The translations under genes were made by a program, and so were the position numbers. From Verrucomicrobiota bacterium (lineage in GTDB: Bacteria > Verrucomicrobiota > Verrucomicrobiia > Opitutales > Opitutaceae), in contig JAEWNN010000050.1 of NCBI GenBank assembly GCA_023457035.1, positions 1 through 20,749 on the forward strand: 20,749 nt of DNA, written 5' to 3'. Shown here in pieces: positions 6,890 through 14,337 of the stretch; the stretch's first letter is position 1, and each line of letters opens with the position of its first letter. The notes under the pieces are model-generated. The model worked only from the letters and a program-made list of their open reading frames with translations, was not told the DNA's origin and did no database searches.

Positions 6890-8776
6890 TCAAAGCTGGA
6901 GCGGCAGGCCGATCTCGATGATCTGGTTGGGCGGGATGCGGAAGTAGTCCTTGGCGGGCCGGGCGTTGCGGCTGAGAAAGGCGTAGAGGGATTTCTGCCA
7001 TTCCCACAGCGGGGTGTCGCCGCCGGTGATCACCATCTCGCGGTTGAAGTAGTAGGTGGTGCTCATGGGGTCGATTCGTACCCCGGCGGCGCGCAGGCGC
7101 TCGACCAAGGCGGTGACATCGGGCGACTCCATGTAGCCGTAACGGCCGATGGCCCGCCACGCGCCGTGGCCGAGCTCGGTGATGGTGAGCCGCTCCAGAT
7201 CGGGAACGTGCGGCTCGGGCTCGGCCGCGATGCTCAACAGCACGACCGTCTTCTGCACGCAGCGGTTGGATTTGAGGTGGTGCAGCAAGGCGAGCGGCGT
7301 GCCCCGCGGGGTCGACGCCATAAAGACGGCGGTGCCGCCCACGCGGTGGATCGTATCGTCCGCCAGCACGGTGGATACGTCGATGGACTCGAGCCCGCGG
7401 TTGTAGACGCGTTCGACGATGATCTCCCTCCCTCGTTTCCAGACGAACATCAGCGCGAGGATGCCAAGCCCGGTGGCCAGCGGCAGCCAGCCGCCGTGGG
7501 GGATCTTCGGGATGTTGGCCATGAACAGCGACACATCGACGGCGAGGAAAGCCGCGCAAAGCGCGCCGGCGAGCCAGGGCGACCAGTGCCAGCGGCGACG
7601 GGCGACGAAGTAGAAGGCGATGGTCGTCATCGCCATCGCGCCGGTGACCGCGAGTCCGTAGGCGCCGGCGAGTCGCTCCGAGGAACCGAAGCCGAGCACG
7701 ATCGCGATCGCCCCGACGGCGAGCATGCGGTTGACCAGCGGCAGGAAGATCTGGCCCTCGATCTCGGCGCTGGTGTGCAGCACGGCCAACCGGGGGAAGA
7801 ATCCGAGCTGGATCGCCTGGCGGGTGAGGGAGAAGGTGCCGGAGATGAGCGCCTGGCTGGCGATGATCGTCGCGGCGATGGAGAGCAGGACGAGGCCGAG
7901 ACGGGCCAGTCCGGCCGGGGCGAGCGCGAAGAACGGATTGCCGAGGTCCTCGGGGTGGGCGAGGGCATGGGCGCCTTGTCCGAAGTAGTTCAGCACGAGG
8001 CCGGGCAGCACGACCCAGTACCAGGCGCGGGCGATCGCGCGTCGGCCGAAATGGCCCATGTCGGCATAGAGCGCCTCGACGCCGGTGATGGCGAGCACGA
8101 CCGAACCGAGCAGAAGGGCGATGCCGTGCAGTGGTTGCTGCGCGAGCAGGCGCCAAGCGTGGACCGGGTTGAGGGCGTGGACGACCTCGAGGTTCTCGAA
8201 CACCCGCCAGGCGCCGAGCAGGCCGATGACGACGAACCACACCAGGATCACCGGACCGAAGAAGTTGCCGATCGCCCGGGTGCCCTTGTGCTGCACCCAG
8301 AACAACCCGGCGAGAATCGCGCAGGCGACCAGCGGGATGAGATCGGCGACTCCGGGCGCGACGGTGCGAAACCCCTCCACGGCCGAGAGCACGGAGATGG
8401 CCGGCGTGATCATGCCTTCGCCGTAGAGCAGGGCGGCACCGGCGAGGATGACGAAGATCCCGAGCGTCATTTTGCGCGCGGGGGAGTTGTCGCGGCGCAC
8501 CAAGGCGAGCAGGGCGAAGATGCCGCCCTCGCCGTGATTGTCGGCGCGGGTGATGAAGGAAAGGTATTTGACGCTGACGACGATGGTCAGGGCCCAGAAC
8601 ACCAGGGAGAGCACGCCGAGCACACCGGCGGCGCGGTCGCCGGCCGGCAGATGCTGGAGGCACTCGCGCAGGGTGTAGAGCGGGCTGGTGCCGATGTCGC
8701 CGAAGACGACGCCGAGGGCGCCGAGGGTGATGGCCGTGCGGGTGTCCGAGGTGCCTGGATCGGCGGGTTTGCTCAT
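6890..8776 (-). CDS. kup: Kup/HAK/KUP-type potassium uptake protein, 628 aa
   Basis: Low-affinity K+ (proton-coupled) uptake permease of the inner membrane. The N-terminus shows the family signature GALGVVFGDIGTSPLYTLRE (from about residue 17), then TRADNHGEGGIFALL, LYGEGMITPAISVLSA and VQHKGT. About twelve hydrophobic segments span residues 15-450. A hydrophilic cytoplasmic domain follows, with STTYYFNRE and a canonical C-terminal end IPPNQIIEIGLPL. Length matches the family. The ATG at 8776 fits the usual 15-residue leader before the first helix; a TTG at 8809 is possible but less likely. No Shine-Dalgarno site is visible. It converges on the TPR gene with only 58 bases between stops and no clear terminator. 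A partial second copy of its 5' end lies upstream. Confidence 0.96.
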   Translation of the reverse strand: MSKPADPGTSDTRTAITLGALGVVFGDIGTSPLYTLRECLQHLPAGDRAAGVLGVLSLVFWALTIVVSVKYLSFITRADNHGEGGIFALLALVRRDNSPARKMTLGIFVILAGAALLYGEGMITPAISVLSAVEGFRTVAPGVADLIPLVACAILAGLFWVQHKGTRAIGNFFGPVILVWFVVIGLLGAWRVFENLEVVHALNPVHAWRLLAQQPLHGIALLLGSVVLAITGVEALYADMGHFGRRAIARAWYWVVLPGLVLNYFGQGAHALAHPEDLGNPFFALAPAGLARLGLVLLSIAATIIASQALISGTFSLTRQAIQLGFFPRLAVLHTSAEIEGQIFLPLVNRMLAVGAIAIVLGFGSSERLAGAYGLAVTGAMAMTTIAFYFVARRRWHWSPWLAGALCAAFLAVDVSLFMANIPKIPHGGWLPLATGLGILALMFVWKRGREIIVERVYNRGLESIDVSTVLADDTIHRVGGTAVFMASTPRGTPLALLHHLKSNRCVQKTVVLLSIAAEPEPHVPDLERLTITELGHGAWRAIGRYGYMESPDVTALVERLRAAGVRIDPMSTTYYFNREMVITGGDTPLWEWQKSLYAFLSRNARPAKDYFRIPPNQIIEIGLPLQL

Positions 8777-8825
8777 CCGAAGGGCGGCCAGTGTGGGGTC
8801 GCGGCGCAAGAGGCCAAGATGTTTT

Positions 8826-8844
8826 CGCAGGTCGGGGACCTGCG
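8826..8844 (-). promoter_or_regulatory. Hairpin in the kup upstream region
   Basis: A perfect 8-bp inverted repeat (CGCAGGTC at 8826-8833, GACCTGCG at 8837-8844) with a 3-base spacer, 50 bases before the kup ATG. On the minus strand it is followed by AAAAC, so it is not a terminator for kup-directed transcription. It could be an operator or a leader hairpin. I see no recognisable ydaO/c-di-AMP riboswitch fold around it. Confidence 0.35.
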
Positions 8845-8975
8845 GGTGGCGACGGCGGAATCTGTGCGCGGGACCCGTGCCGGCCGTACCGGGCGGTGTG
8901 CGGCGTAGTTGCCCCGCCCCGCTCTCGCCGTCGCAGTCCGGTGCTCGTTCCTCGCGACGCCTCGCTTGTCGGGAG

Positions 8976-9224
8976 TCGTCGGCTCAGGGCGAGCAGCGCG
9001 AAGATGCGGCCCGCGCCGCCATTGTCGGCGCGGGTGATGCACCGGACGTACTTCTCGGTGACCACCAGCGACAGCGCCCAGAGGACCAGCGAGAGCACAC
9101 CGAGGATCCCGGCGTCGCGTTCGTCCGCCGGGAGGGCGGCGAGGCATTCGCGGAACGTGTGGAGAGGACCGGTACCGATATCGACGAAGACGACTCCGAG
9201 CGCGCCGAAGAGGAGGCCGAGCCG
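8976..9224 (-). pseudogene. Remnant of a second kup gene (N-terminal fragment)
   Basis: The minus-strand translation reproduces the first part of Kup: GALGVVFVDIGTGPLHTFRE, then LGVLSLVLWAL, then TRADNGGAGRIFALLAL. Counted by eye and without gaps, 53 of 74 residues equal the intact kup just downstream. Similarity starts about residue 17 of Kup and stops abruptly after about 80 residues. No start codon sits at a Kup-like position, and the rest of the gene is missing. Several substitutions hit signature residues of the first helix (FGDIGTSPLY reads FVDIGTGPLH). The divergence shows an old duplicate or a relic of a separate kup paralogue rather than an assembly artefact. Not expected to be functional. 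Confidence 0.85.
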
Positions 9225-9375
9225 TGCCGGCGCGACGGAAGGACGGGTGGTGGGCTGACGCAAGCGGTCGCGGAAACCAGGGCGCCAGCTCCGCAAACCA
9301 AGCGGTTTCCCAACGGCGCCGGCCGTGGCGCACCTAGGCTTGGCAAACGGGAGTTGCGCCGTAGCGTCGCCAGCC

Positions 9376-10209
9376 ATGTCGACCCAGTGGCAGACCTGCA
9401 AAACCTACGAGGACATTACCTATCAGAAGAGCGGTGGGATCGCGAAGATCACGATCAACCGCCCCGCCAAGCGGAACGCCTTCCGCCCGAAGACCGTCTT
9501 TGAACTCTACGACGCGTTTCTCGACGCCCGCGAGGATCTGAAGATCGGTGTCGTCCTGCTCACGGGCGCCGGGCCGCACAGCGACGGCAAGTACGCCTTC
9601 TGCGCCGGCGGCGACCAGAGCGTGCGCGGCCACGCCGGCTATGTGGGCGAGGATGGCGTGCCGCGCCTCAACGTGCTCGACCTCCAGAAACTCATCCGCT
9701 CGATGCCGAAGGTCGTGATCGCGCTGGTCGCCGGTTATGCGATCGGCGGCGGGCATGTGCTGCACCTCGTGTGCGACCTCACCATCGCGGCCGACAACGG
9801 CATCTTCGGCCAGGTCGGCCCGGCGATGGGCAGCTTCGACGGCGGGTTCGGCTCGAGCTACCTCGCCCGGATCGTGGGCCAGAAGAAGGCGCGCGAGATC
9901 TGGTACCTGTGTCGTCAGTACAACGCGCAGCAGGCGCTCGAGATGGGGCTGGTCAACGCGATCGTCCCGGTGGCGCAGCTCGAGGCCGAGGGCGTGAAGT
10001 GGGCCGAGGAGATCCTCGACAAGAGCCCGATCGCCATCCGCTGCCTGAAGGCGGCGTTCAACTGCGATGTCGACGGCCAGCAGGGCATCCAAGAACTGGC
10101 CGGCAATGCCACGATGCTCTACTACATGACCGACGAGGCGAAGGAGTTCCATCGCGCCCAGCGCGAGAAGCGCAAACCCGATGCCCGGAAGTATCCGTGG
10201 TTGCCGTGA
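9376..10209 (+). CDS. menB: 1,4-dihydroxy-2-naphthoyl-CoA synthase (MenB), 277 aa
   Basis: MenB closes the second ring of menaquinone by converting o-succinylbenzoyl-CoA to 1,4-dihydroxy-2-naphthoyl-CoA in the cytoplasm. It is a crotonase-fold enzyme. Specific MenB signatures are CAGGDQSVRG, the oxyanion-hole region YAIGGGHVLH, FGQVGPAMGSFDGGFGSSYL and REIWYLCRQY. The C-terminus has IQELAGNATMLYYMTDEAKE. Catalytic Asp155 (E. coli Asp163) is present. Gly148 aligns with E. coli Gly156, so this is the bicarbonate-dependent type I enzyme. The ATG at 9376 gives the normal length; no close Shine-Dalgarno site. No other men gene is in the window, so the pathway is scattered. It implies menaquinone-based respiration. 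Confidence 0.97.
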   Translation: MSTQWQTCKTYEDITYQKSGGIAKITINRPAKRNAFRPKTVFELYDAFLDAREDLKIGVVLLTGAGPHSDGKYAFCAGGDQSVRGHAGYVGEDGVPRLNVLDLQKLIRSMPKVVIALVAGYAIGGGHVLHLVCDLTIAADNGIFGQVGPAMGSFDGGFGSSYLARIVGQKKAREIWYLCRQYNAQQALEMGLVNAIVPVAQLEAEGVKWAEEILDKSPIAIRCLKAAFNCDVDGQQGIQELAGNATMLYYMTDEAKEFHRAQREKRKPDARKYPWLP

Positions 10210-10296
10210 GGGGGCCGAGTGCGACGTGACCGACCGTGGGCGGGGGGGATGCCGCTGGCACCCGTCTCCGCGGGGCGGGTCTGGTTGAGGAGGAGG

Positions 10297-10320
10297 GGAG
10301 GAGCCGCGATCGGCTCCTCC
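10297..10320. terminator. Hairpin between convergent menB and rpiB
   Basis: A perfect 10-bp stem (GGAGGAGCCG 10297-10306, CGGCTCCTCC 10311-10320) with loop CGAT, located between the two stop codons. It lacks a T-tract on either side, so it may act as a weak bidirectional terminator or an mRNA 3'-end stabiliser. Confidence 0.55.
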
Positions 10321-10338
10321 ACGGGTGACAGCCGCGGC

Positions 10339-10779
10339 TCAGCCCTCGATCGCCTGGATCCGGCGGACGTGGCGCGGGTCGTTGCTGAACGGGGTCTCGA
10401 GCCAGAGCTGGACGATCTGCAGCGCGAGTTCGAGGGACACCATGCGCTCGCCGAGGGCGAGGACGTTGCCGTCGTTGTGGTCGCGGTTGGCCACGGCGGT
10501 CTCGACGCTCCAGCACAGACCGCAGCGGATGCCCTTGACCTTGTTGGCCACGATAGCCTCGCCGTTGCCCGAACCGCCGAGGACGATGCCGCGGTCGAAC
10601 TCGCCGCGTGCGACCGCCTCGGCCGTGGGGCGGATGAAGGTGGGATAGTCGCAGGACTCGGCGGAATAGGTGCCGAAATCGCGGACCGTGTACCCCTGGG
10701 CGAGGAGCATCTTCTTGATCTCTTCCTTGTAGCGGAAGCCGGCGTGGTCTGAGCCGATGGCGACGGAGAGCTTGGGCAT
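10339..10779 (-). CDS. rpiB: Ribose-5-phosphate isomerase B, 146 aa
   Basis: Interconverts ribose 5-phosphate and ribulose 5-phosphate in the cytosolic pentose phosphate pathway. LacAB/RpiB fold: IGSDHAGF (residues 8-15), DFGTYS (34-39), GGSGNGEAIVANKVKGIRC (68 on) and NDGNVLALGERM near the end. The E. coli enzyme has its catalytic base as Cys in the GCGTG-like loop. Here that loop is GGSGNGE and Glu74 takes the position of the catalytic Glu75 of the Mycobacterium tuberculosis enzyme, placing it in that subclass. The ATG at 10779 is set by the conserved N-terminus; no Shine-Dalgarno site. The stop faces menB. It is probably transcribed alone. Confidence 0.95.
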   Translation of the reverse strand: MPKLSVAIGSDHAGFRYKEEIKKMLLAQGYTVRDFGTYSAESCDYPTFIRPTAEAVARGEFDRGIVLGGSGNGEAIVANKVKGIRCGLCWSVETAVANRDHNDGNVLALGERMVSLELALQIVQLWLETPFSNDPRHVRRIQAIEG

Positions 10780-10904
10780 GATGGGAAAGGGCGGACGTTG
10801 GGCGGGCGGGTGAACGATGGCAATGCCGGGTTGCAGGCGAACAATAGCGCTGCTTGTCTGTCGGAGTTGGCGCAATGTCCCGAACGCCCCTAACCCCGCT
10901 TCCC

Positions 10905-11321
10905 ATGTCCAGACTACCTGCTCTCGCTGTCCTCGCGTGCGCGCTGGCTTTCGCCGGCTGCTCGACCCCCGACTCGCGTATCGAGAAGAACTCCGCGGCC
11001 TTCGCCAGCTATGCGCCGGCGGTGCAGGCGAAGATCCGGGCGGGGGAGGTCGATGTCGGATTCACCCCGGAGATGGTGACGATGGCGCTGGGCAAGCCGA
11101 ACCAGATCCGGCGTCGGCAGTCCGCCGAGGGCGAGACCGAGGTCTGGGTCTACGCGGACAAGTCGCCGGTGTTCAGCATTGGGGTTGGGGTCGGTGGTGG
11201 TGGGCATCACTCCGGCGGCGGCGTGGCGGTCGGGACTTCGACTGGCGGGGAGCGTGAAGACCGTCTGCGTGTGATCTTTCAGGCGGGCAAAGTGGCCGCG
11301 ATCGAGCGCCGAGAGGGGTAA
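10905..11321 (+). CDS. Small lipoprotein, paralogue 1, 138 aa
   Basis: A lipoprotein signal peptide (residues 1-18) ends in lipobox FAGC with Cys19 as the lipid-modified residue, so it should be anchored in the envelope. The mature protein shares an ordered motif with the gene at 12170: CSTPxxRIxxN, then IRAGEVDVGFTPEMVTMALGKP, then a segment with WVYADKS and a glycine/histidine-rich loop, and a last strand RVIFQAGKVAAIE. The layout recalls small BamE/SmpA-like envelope lipoproteins, where a 'GMT..V....G.P' helix precedes beta-strands, but this is only resemblance. The ATG at 10905 places the signal peptide correctly; an upstream in-frame ATG at 10875 would lengthen it. Function unknown. Confidence 0.85.
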   Translation: MSRLPALAVLACALAFAGCSTPDSRIEKNSAAFASYAPAVQAKIRAGEVDVGFTPEMVTMALGKPNQIRRRQSAEGETEVWVYADKSPVFSIGVGVGGGGHHSGGGVAVGTSTGGEREDRLRVIFQAGKVAAIERREG

Positions 11322-11348
11322 GTGGGTGGCGGAGCCGGCGGAGCGGCT

Positions 11349-11380
11349 CGAGGGAAACCCGCAGACGCGGCGATCCCTCG
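11349..11380. terminator. Nested hairpin between convergent lipoprotein 1 and HAD genes
   Basis: Outer stem CGAGGGA (11349-11355) pairs with TCCCTCG (11374-11380). An inner CCGC/GCGG stem lies in the loop. It sits between the stop codons at 11321 and 11391, as expected of a shared terminator, but has no clear T-tract. Confidence 0.4.
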
Positions 11381-11390
11381 GCGCTTGTTG

Positions 11391-12077
11391 CTACCGGAGT
11401 CCGCGGATGAACGCTTGGAACGGTGCAGGATCGGCGAAGTCGCGCACGAGCAGGTCGGGGTTGTGCGCGGCGAGTTCCTCGTAGGTGGACCCGCCGGTGG
11501 CCGTGGCCACGGCCTGTGCCCCGACGGCACGGGCGCATGCGATGTCGTGCGGGGTGTCGCCGATGACCACTAGGTCGGTGGGTTGGAGCTCGGCGCGGCC
11601 GAGATGGCGGCGTGCGCGTTCGAGGGCGATTGGTCCGAGGCGGTTGCGCTCACCGGAGTCGTCGGCGAAAGCGCCGAACGGGAAATGCTCCCAGAGTCCG
11701 AAGTGTTCGAGTTTGGCGCGAGCTCCGGCGAGGATGTTGCCGGTGAGGAGGCCCAGCGCGGTGTCGGGCGTGCGCTGGAAGTGGGCGAGGGTTTCGCGGA
11801 TGCCGGCACAGACGAAGGCACTGGGGTTGTGGAGTTCGCGACGGAGGCTATCGACGTAGACGGCGTAGAACTGCTCGATGCGAGCGGGTGGGGCGTCGAG
11901 GCGGTGTTGCTGGCAAAGCAGGTTGAGCACCCACGGGTCAGTACGCCCGCCGAAGTCGAAATGGGTGAAGGCCTCCTGCAGGCCGAAGACGGCGTGGGCG
12001 GCGGCGTTCATGGCCCGGTGGCCGGCGTGGCCGGAGCGGAGGATGGTGCCATCGATGTCCCAGAGCAGGATCTTCAT
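11391..12077 (-). CDS. HAD-superfamily phosphatase (phosphoglycolate phosphatase-like), 228 aa
   Basis: Haloacid-dehalogenase-type hydrolase with a helical cap of subclass I. Motif I is LLWDIDGTIL with nucleophile Asp7 and acid/base Asp9; motif II GLLTGN carries Thr; motif IV VVIGDTPHDIACARA holds the Mg-binding Asp pair. The cap region (about residues 15-85) contains NAAAHAVFG and DPWVLNLLC, and the size fits Gph/YjjG-like enzymes. The physiological substrate (phosphoglycolate, a sugar phosphate or a nucleotide) cannot be fixed from sequence. The ATG at 12077 begins directly at the conserved strand. The gene lies on the opposite strand between two paralogous lipoprotein genes, which suggests insertion or inversion between a former tandem pair. 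Confidence 0.9.
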   Translation of the reverse strand: MKILLWDIDGTILRSGHAGHRAMNAAAHAVFGLQEAFTHFDFGGRTDPWVLNLLCQQHRLDAPPARIEQFYAVYVDSLRRELHNPSAFVCAGIRETLAHFQRTPDTALGLLTGNILAGARAKLEHFGLWEHFPFGAFADDSGERNRLGPIALERARRHLGRAELQPTDLVVIGDTPHDIACARAVGAQAVATATGGSTYEELAAHNPDLLVRDFADPAPFQAFIRGLR

Positions 12078-12169
12078 AGCGGCCGGATGAGAAGGACGAG
12101 GGAACCGGAAGCGAGTTGAAAAGGTCCCAGCGAGCTGAATCATCCCCTTGTCCGACCTGCATACCCACC

Positions 12170-12598
12170 ATGAAACGTTACCTGCTCCTTCTTGGATGCC
12201 TGCTGGGCCTGGCGGTTCTCGCCGGCTGCAGCACGCCGCAAACCCGGATCCGCCAGAACCCGGAACTCTTCAACAATCTAGCCCCCGGGGATCAGGAGCT
12301 GATCAAGCAGGGCAAAGTTGCCGTGGGCTTCACGCCCGAGATGGTGAAACTGGCCGTGGGTGATCCGGACCGTGTCTACACGCGCACCGATGCGACCGGG
12401 ACGAACGAGGCTTGGGTCTACACCAGTTATACTTCGCACGGCGGCACGATGGTCTACTACCGCGGTTTCTACCATCGTCGGCATCCGGGCATGTATGCGT
12501 ATTTCGCCGACTACAACGACCGCGAGGTGGTCGAGCGTTACCGGGTGACCTTCAAGGAGGGCAAGGTGTCCTCGGTCGAGGAGATGAGCGGCGATTGA
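12170..12598 (+). CDS. Small lipoprotein, paralogue 2, 142 aa
   Basis: The signal peptide (residues 1-19) ends in a classical lipobox LAGC, with Cys20 lipidated. It is a clear paralogue of the product at 10905. Shared blocks are CSTPxxRIxxN, a residue run ending QxxIxxGxVxVGFTPEMVxxAxGxP, NEAWVY versus TEVWVY, and a C-terminal strand (RVTFKEGKVSSVE versus RVIFQAGKVAAIE). The middle differs: here a tyrosine/histidine-rich segment (MVYYRGFYHRRH) replaces the glycine/histidine-rich loop of paralogue 1. Envelope-anchored, function unknown. No Shine-Dalgarno site before the ATG. A strong hairpin follows. Confidence 0.9.
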   Translation: MKRYLLLLGCLLGLAVLAGCSTPQTRIRQNPELFNNLAPGDQELIKQGKVAVGFTPEMVKLAVGDPDRVYTRTDATGTNEAWVYTSYTSHGGTMVYYRGFYHRRHPGMYAYFADYNDREVVERYRVTFKEGKVSSVEEMSGD

Positions 12599-12636
12599 CT
12601 TCCGCGCGCTGCGCCGGACCAGACTGCCGGACGCAA

Positions 12637-12670
12637 AAAGGGCCCGCACCGATCAAGGTGCGGGCCCTTT
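12637..12670. terminator. Terminator-like hairpin after lipoprotein 2
   Basis: A perfect 14-bp stem (12637-12650 with 12657-12670) and 6-base loop GATCAA, beginning AAAGGGCCCG and ending in CGGGCCCTTT. The A/T ends give it the form of a bidirectional intrinsic terminator 38 bases after the stop codon. Confidence 0.85.
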
Positions 12671-12915
12671 GCTTGGATGAGAAGCGAACCGAACTGGAGT
12701 CGTGGTCGTTCCGGCGACCGGCGCGTGGGGCGGCGAGGCCTTGGGCGTGTGGTTGCGGGAGCGGGGCGACTTCAGTGAAGGGACACTGCCGGCGGTTCTG
12801 ACTCGAGCTGTTTGGCGGGGCGTCGCGGCCGAGGCGGTCCGCAGACCGTTCAGCGTTGTGTTGCCCGCCTTGCTGCGCGTGTCGGAAGCGCCGCGATGCG
12901 GTGTCGTGGTTCGCC

Positions 12916-13041
12916 TCAGGCAGCCATCAGCTGCGCAAGGTGTTCACAGAAGACAGCCTCTCCGGCGGCCGCGCGTGCAAGGAGTTCCTCGGCAAGGTCG
13001 TCGGGAAGGTCGTCCCAGAGGATGTGGAGAGTTCCCGTCAT
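12916..13041 (-). CDS. Possible small acidic protein, 41 aa
   Basis: This short frame reads like a real amphipathic acidic peptide: a strand-like start (TLHILW), an acidic turn DDLPDDLAEEL and an alanine-rich helix ending in MAA. Codons are mostly C/G-ended but include several CTT, GGA and GAA. The ATG at 13041 directly follows an A/T-rich stretch that could hold its promoter (CTATAC lies about 7-12 bases before the ATG, which would make it nearly leaderless). No Shine-Dalgarno site. The frame stays open upstream, but that part is basic and of low protein character. Function unknown; it may be chance. Confidence 0.35.
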   Translation of the reverse strand: MTGTLHILWDDLPDDLAEELLARAAAGEAVFCEHLAQLMAA

Positions 13042-13199
13042 GGCGTGGTATAGATCGTCACAAACGTTGATAAGTTGCGGACAAAAACCGAAAAACGGCG
13101 AAAAAGTTGGGGAGGCCGTTCTGGCCTTTCTCCCGGTCGCTCCATCGCCCTTCGACGGTGCCTTCACCATAGCAGGGATGCCGGTTTTGTCGCGCGCGC

Positions 13200-13221
13200 G
13201 CCGAAGAAGTTTCGGCTTTTT
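13200..13221 (+). terminator. Orphan intrinsic terminator
   Basis: Stem GCCGAA (13200-13205) with TTCGGC (13211-13216), loop GAAGT, followed by five T residues (13217-13221). The T-tract is on the plus strand only. No called plus-strand gene precedes it after the terminator at 12637-12670. Confidence 0.6.
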
Positions 13222-13292
13222 CACGCGGCACTCACGAGGACCGCCGAAGTGCTCTTGCGGGGAGTGGGGGAAACCCTTTGCCTGCGGCCTGC

Positions 13293-14246
13293 ATGAACGA
13301 CCTCAGGGAGAAGCGTATTTTCGTGAGCGGACACCAGGGAATGGTCGGTTCCGCGTTGGTGCGCCGGCTGCAGGCGGCGGGCTGCGAGCGGCTGCTGCTG
13401 CGGCGCCGGAGCGAACTCGACCTCGCCAACCAGGCGGCCGTCGACGCCTTCTTCGCGCGGGAGAAGCCGGAGGTCGTGCTCGTGGGCGCGGCGAAGGTCG
13501 GTGGCATCCACGCCAATAATACGTACCCGGGCGAATTCATCTACGACAACCTCATCATCGCGGCCAACCTCATCGAGGCGGCCCGGCGCCACGGCACGGC
13601 CCGGCTGCTCTTCCTCGGCAGTTCCTGCATCTATCCGAAGCTCGCGCCCCAGCCGATGACGGAGGAGTGCCTGCTCACCAGCGCGCTCGAGCCGACCAAC
13701 GAGGCCTACGCGGTGGCGAAGATCGCCGGGCTCAAGCTTTGCCAGTACTATAGAAAACAGTACGGCGTGCTCTTCCACTCGGGCATGCCCACGAATCTCT
13801 ACGGTCCGAACGACAACTACCACCCGCAGAATTCCCATGTGCTGCCGGCGCTCATCCGCCGTTTCCACGAGGCGAAGGAGCGGGGGCTCGCGGAGGTCGT
13901 CGCCTGGGGCACCGGCACCCCGAAGCGCGAGTTCCTCCATGTCGACGATCTGGCGGATGCCTGCTTCTTCCTCCTCGGGCACGACAGCCCGCCGGACCTG
14001 ATCAACATCGGTTCGGGCACGGACGTGACGATCAAGGAGCTCACCGAGACTGTCGCCGCGGCGGTCGGTTTCGCGGGGCGCATCACCTGGGACGCGAGCA
14101 AGCCGGACGGCACGCCCCGCAAGCTCATGGATGTCTCGCGTCTGGCCGCGCTCGGCTGGAAGGCGCGGATCGGGTTGCGCGAGGGCGTCGAACGGACCTA
14201 TCGCTCGTTCCTCGAGGAGAAGGCGGCCGGGCGCCTGCGCGGCTGA
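13293..14246 (+). CDS. fcl: GDP-L-fucose synthase, 317 aa
   Basis: Epimerase/reductase that makes GDP-L-fucose from GDP-4-keto-6-deoxymannose using NADPH, for cell-surface polysaccharide. Extended short-chain dehydrogenase fold: GHQGMVGSA (nucleotide-binding glycines 13, 16, 19), FLGSSCIYPK and catalytic Tyr139-x-x-x-Lys143 (YAVAK). Family hallmarks also include PTNLYGPNDNYHPQNSHVLPALIRR and GTGTPKREFLHVDDLA. Length is typical. The ATG at 13293 begins just before the first strand; an in-frame TTG at 13278 is less likely. The usual partner gmd (GDP-mannose dehydratase) is not in the window. A thymidylate synthase-like gene follows after 91 bases. Confidence 0.96.
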   Translation: MNDLREKRIFVSGHQGMVGSALVRRLQAAGCERLLLRRRSELDLANQAAVDAFFAREKPEVVLVGAAKVGGIHANNTYPGEFIYDNLIIAANLIEAARRHGTARLLFLGSSCIYPKLAPQPMTEECLLTSALEPTNEAYAVAKIAGLKLCQYYRKQYGVLFHSGMPTNLYGPNDNYHPQNSHVLPALIRRFHEAKERGLAEVVAWGTGTPKREFLHVDDLADACFFLLGHDSPPDLINIGSGTDVTIKELTETVAAAVGFAGRITWDASKPDGTPRKLMDVSRLAALGWKARIGLREGVERTYRSFLEEKAAGRLRG

Positions 14247-14337
14247 ACCCCGCCGGTTTTTCGGTCGACTGGTGCGGGCCCGCGCCCGGACGATCGGGCC
14301 GCCCACCCCAGCCGCAACCCCGCTTCGCGCCGCACCG

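Larger units (their letters stand above)
12671..13292. other. Long gene-poor region before GDP-fucose synthase
   Basis: About 620 bases without a recognisable gene. The first 240 bases are GC-rich with an open plus frame (from GTG 12702) that I do not recognise and do not call. A minus-strand 41-codon frame lies at 12916-13041. Bases 13041-13110 are unusually A/T-rich for this window, with A-runs and a TTGATAAG-like stretch, and look promoter-like in either direction. A plus-strand intrinsic terminator lies at 13200-13221 with no called gene in front of it. Confidence 0.6.

Noticed and set aside
6167..8908. 913-codon plus-strand open frame opposite kup
   Set aside because: Begins inside the TPR gene in another frame and is antisense to kup; composition is not protein-like.
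8777..8975. c-di-AMP (ydaO) riboswitch upstream of kup
   Set aside because: Only one short hairpin is visible; none of the conserved riboswitch core could be recognised.
6858..9401. An 847-codon minus-strand frame that contains the kup fragment, as a fusion protein
   Set aside because: Only about 80 codons are Kup-like; the rest is a wrong-frame reading of the intact kup and random sequence.
12702..13070. Possible 122-codon plus-strand gene starting GTG
   Set aside because: The first half is mildly protein-like but unrecognised, the second half is arginine-rich antisense of the small minus-strand frame, and there is no ribosome site.
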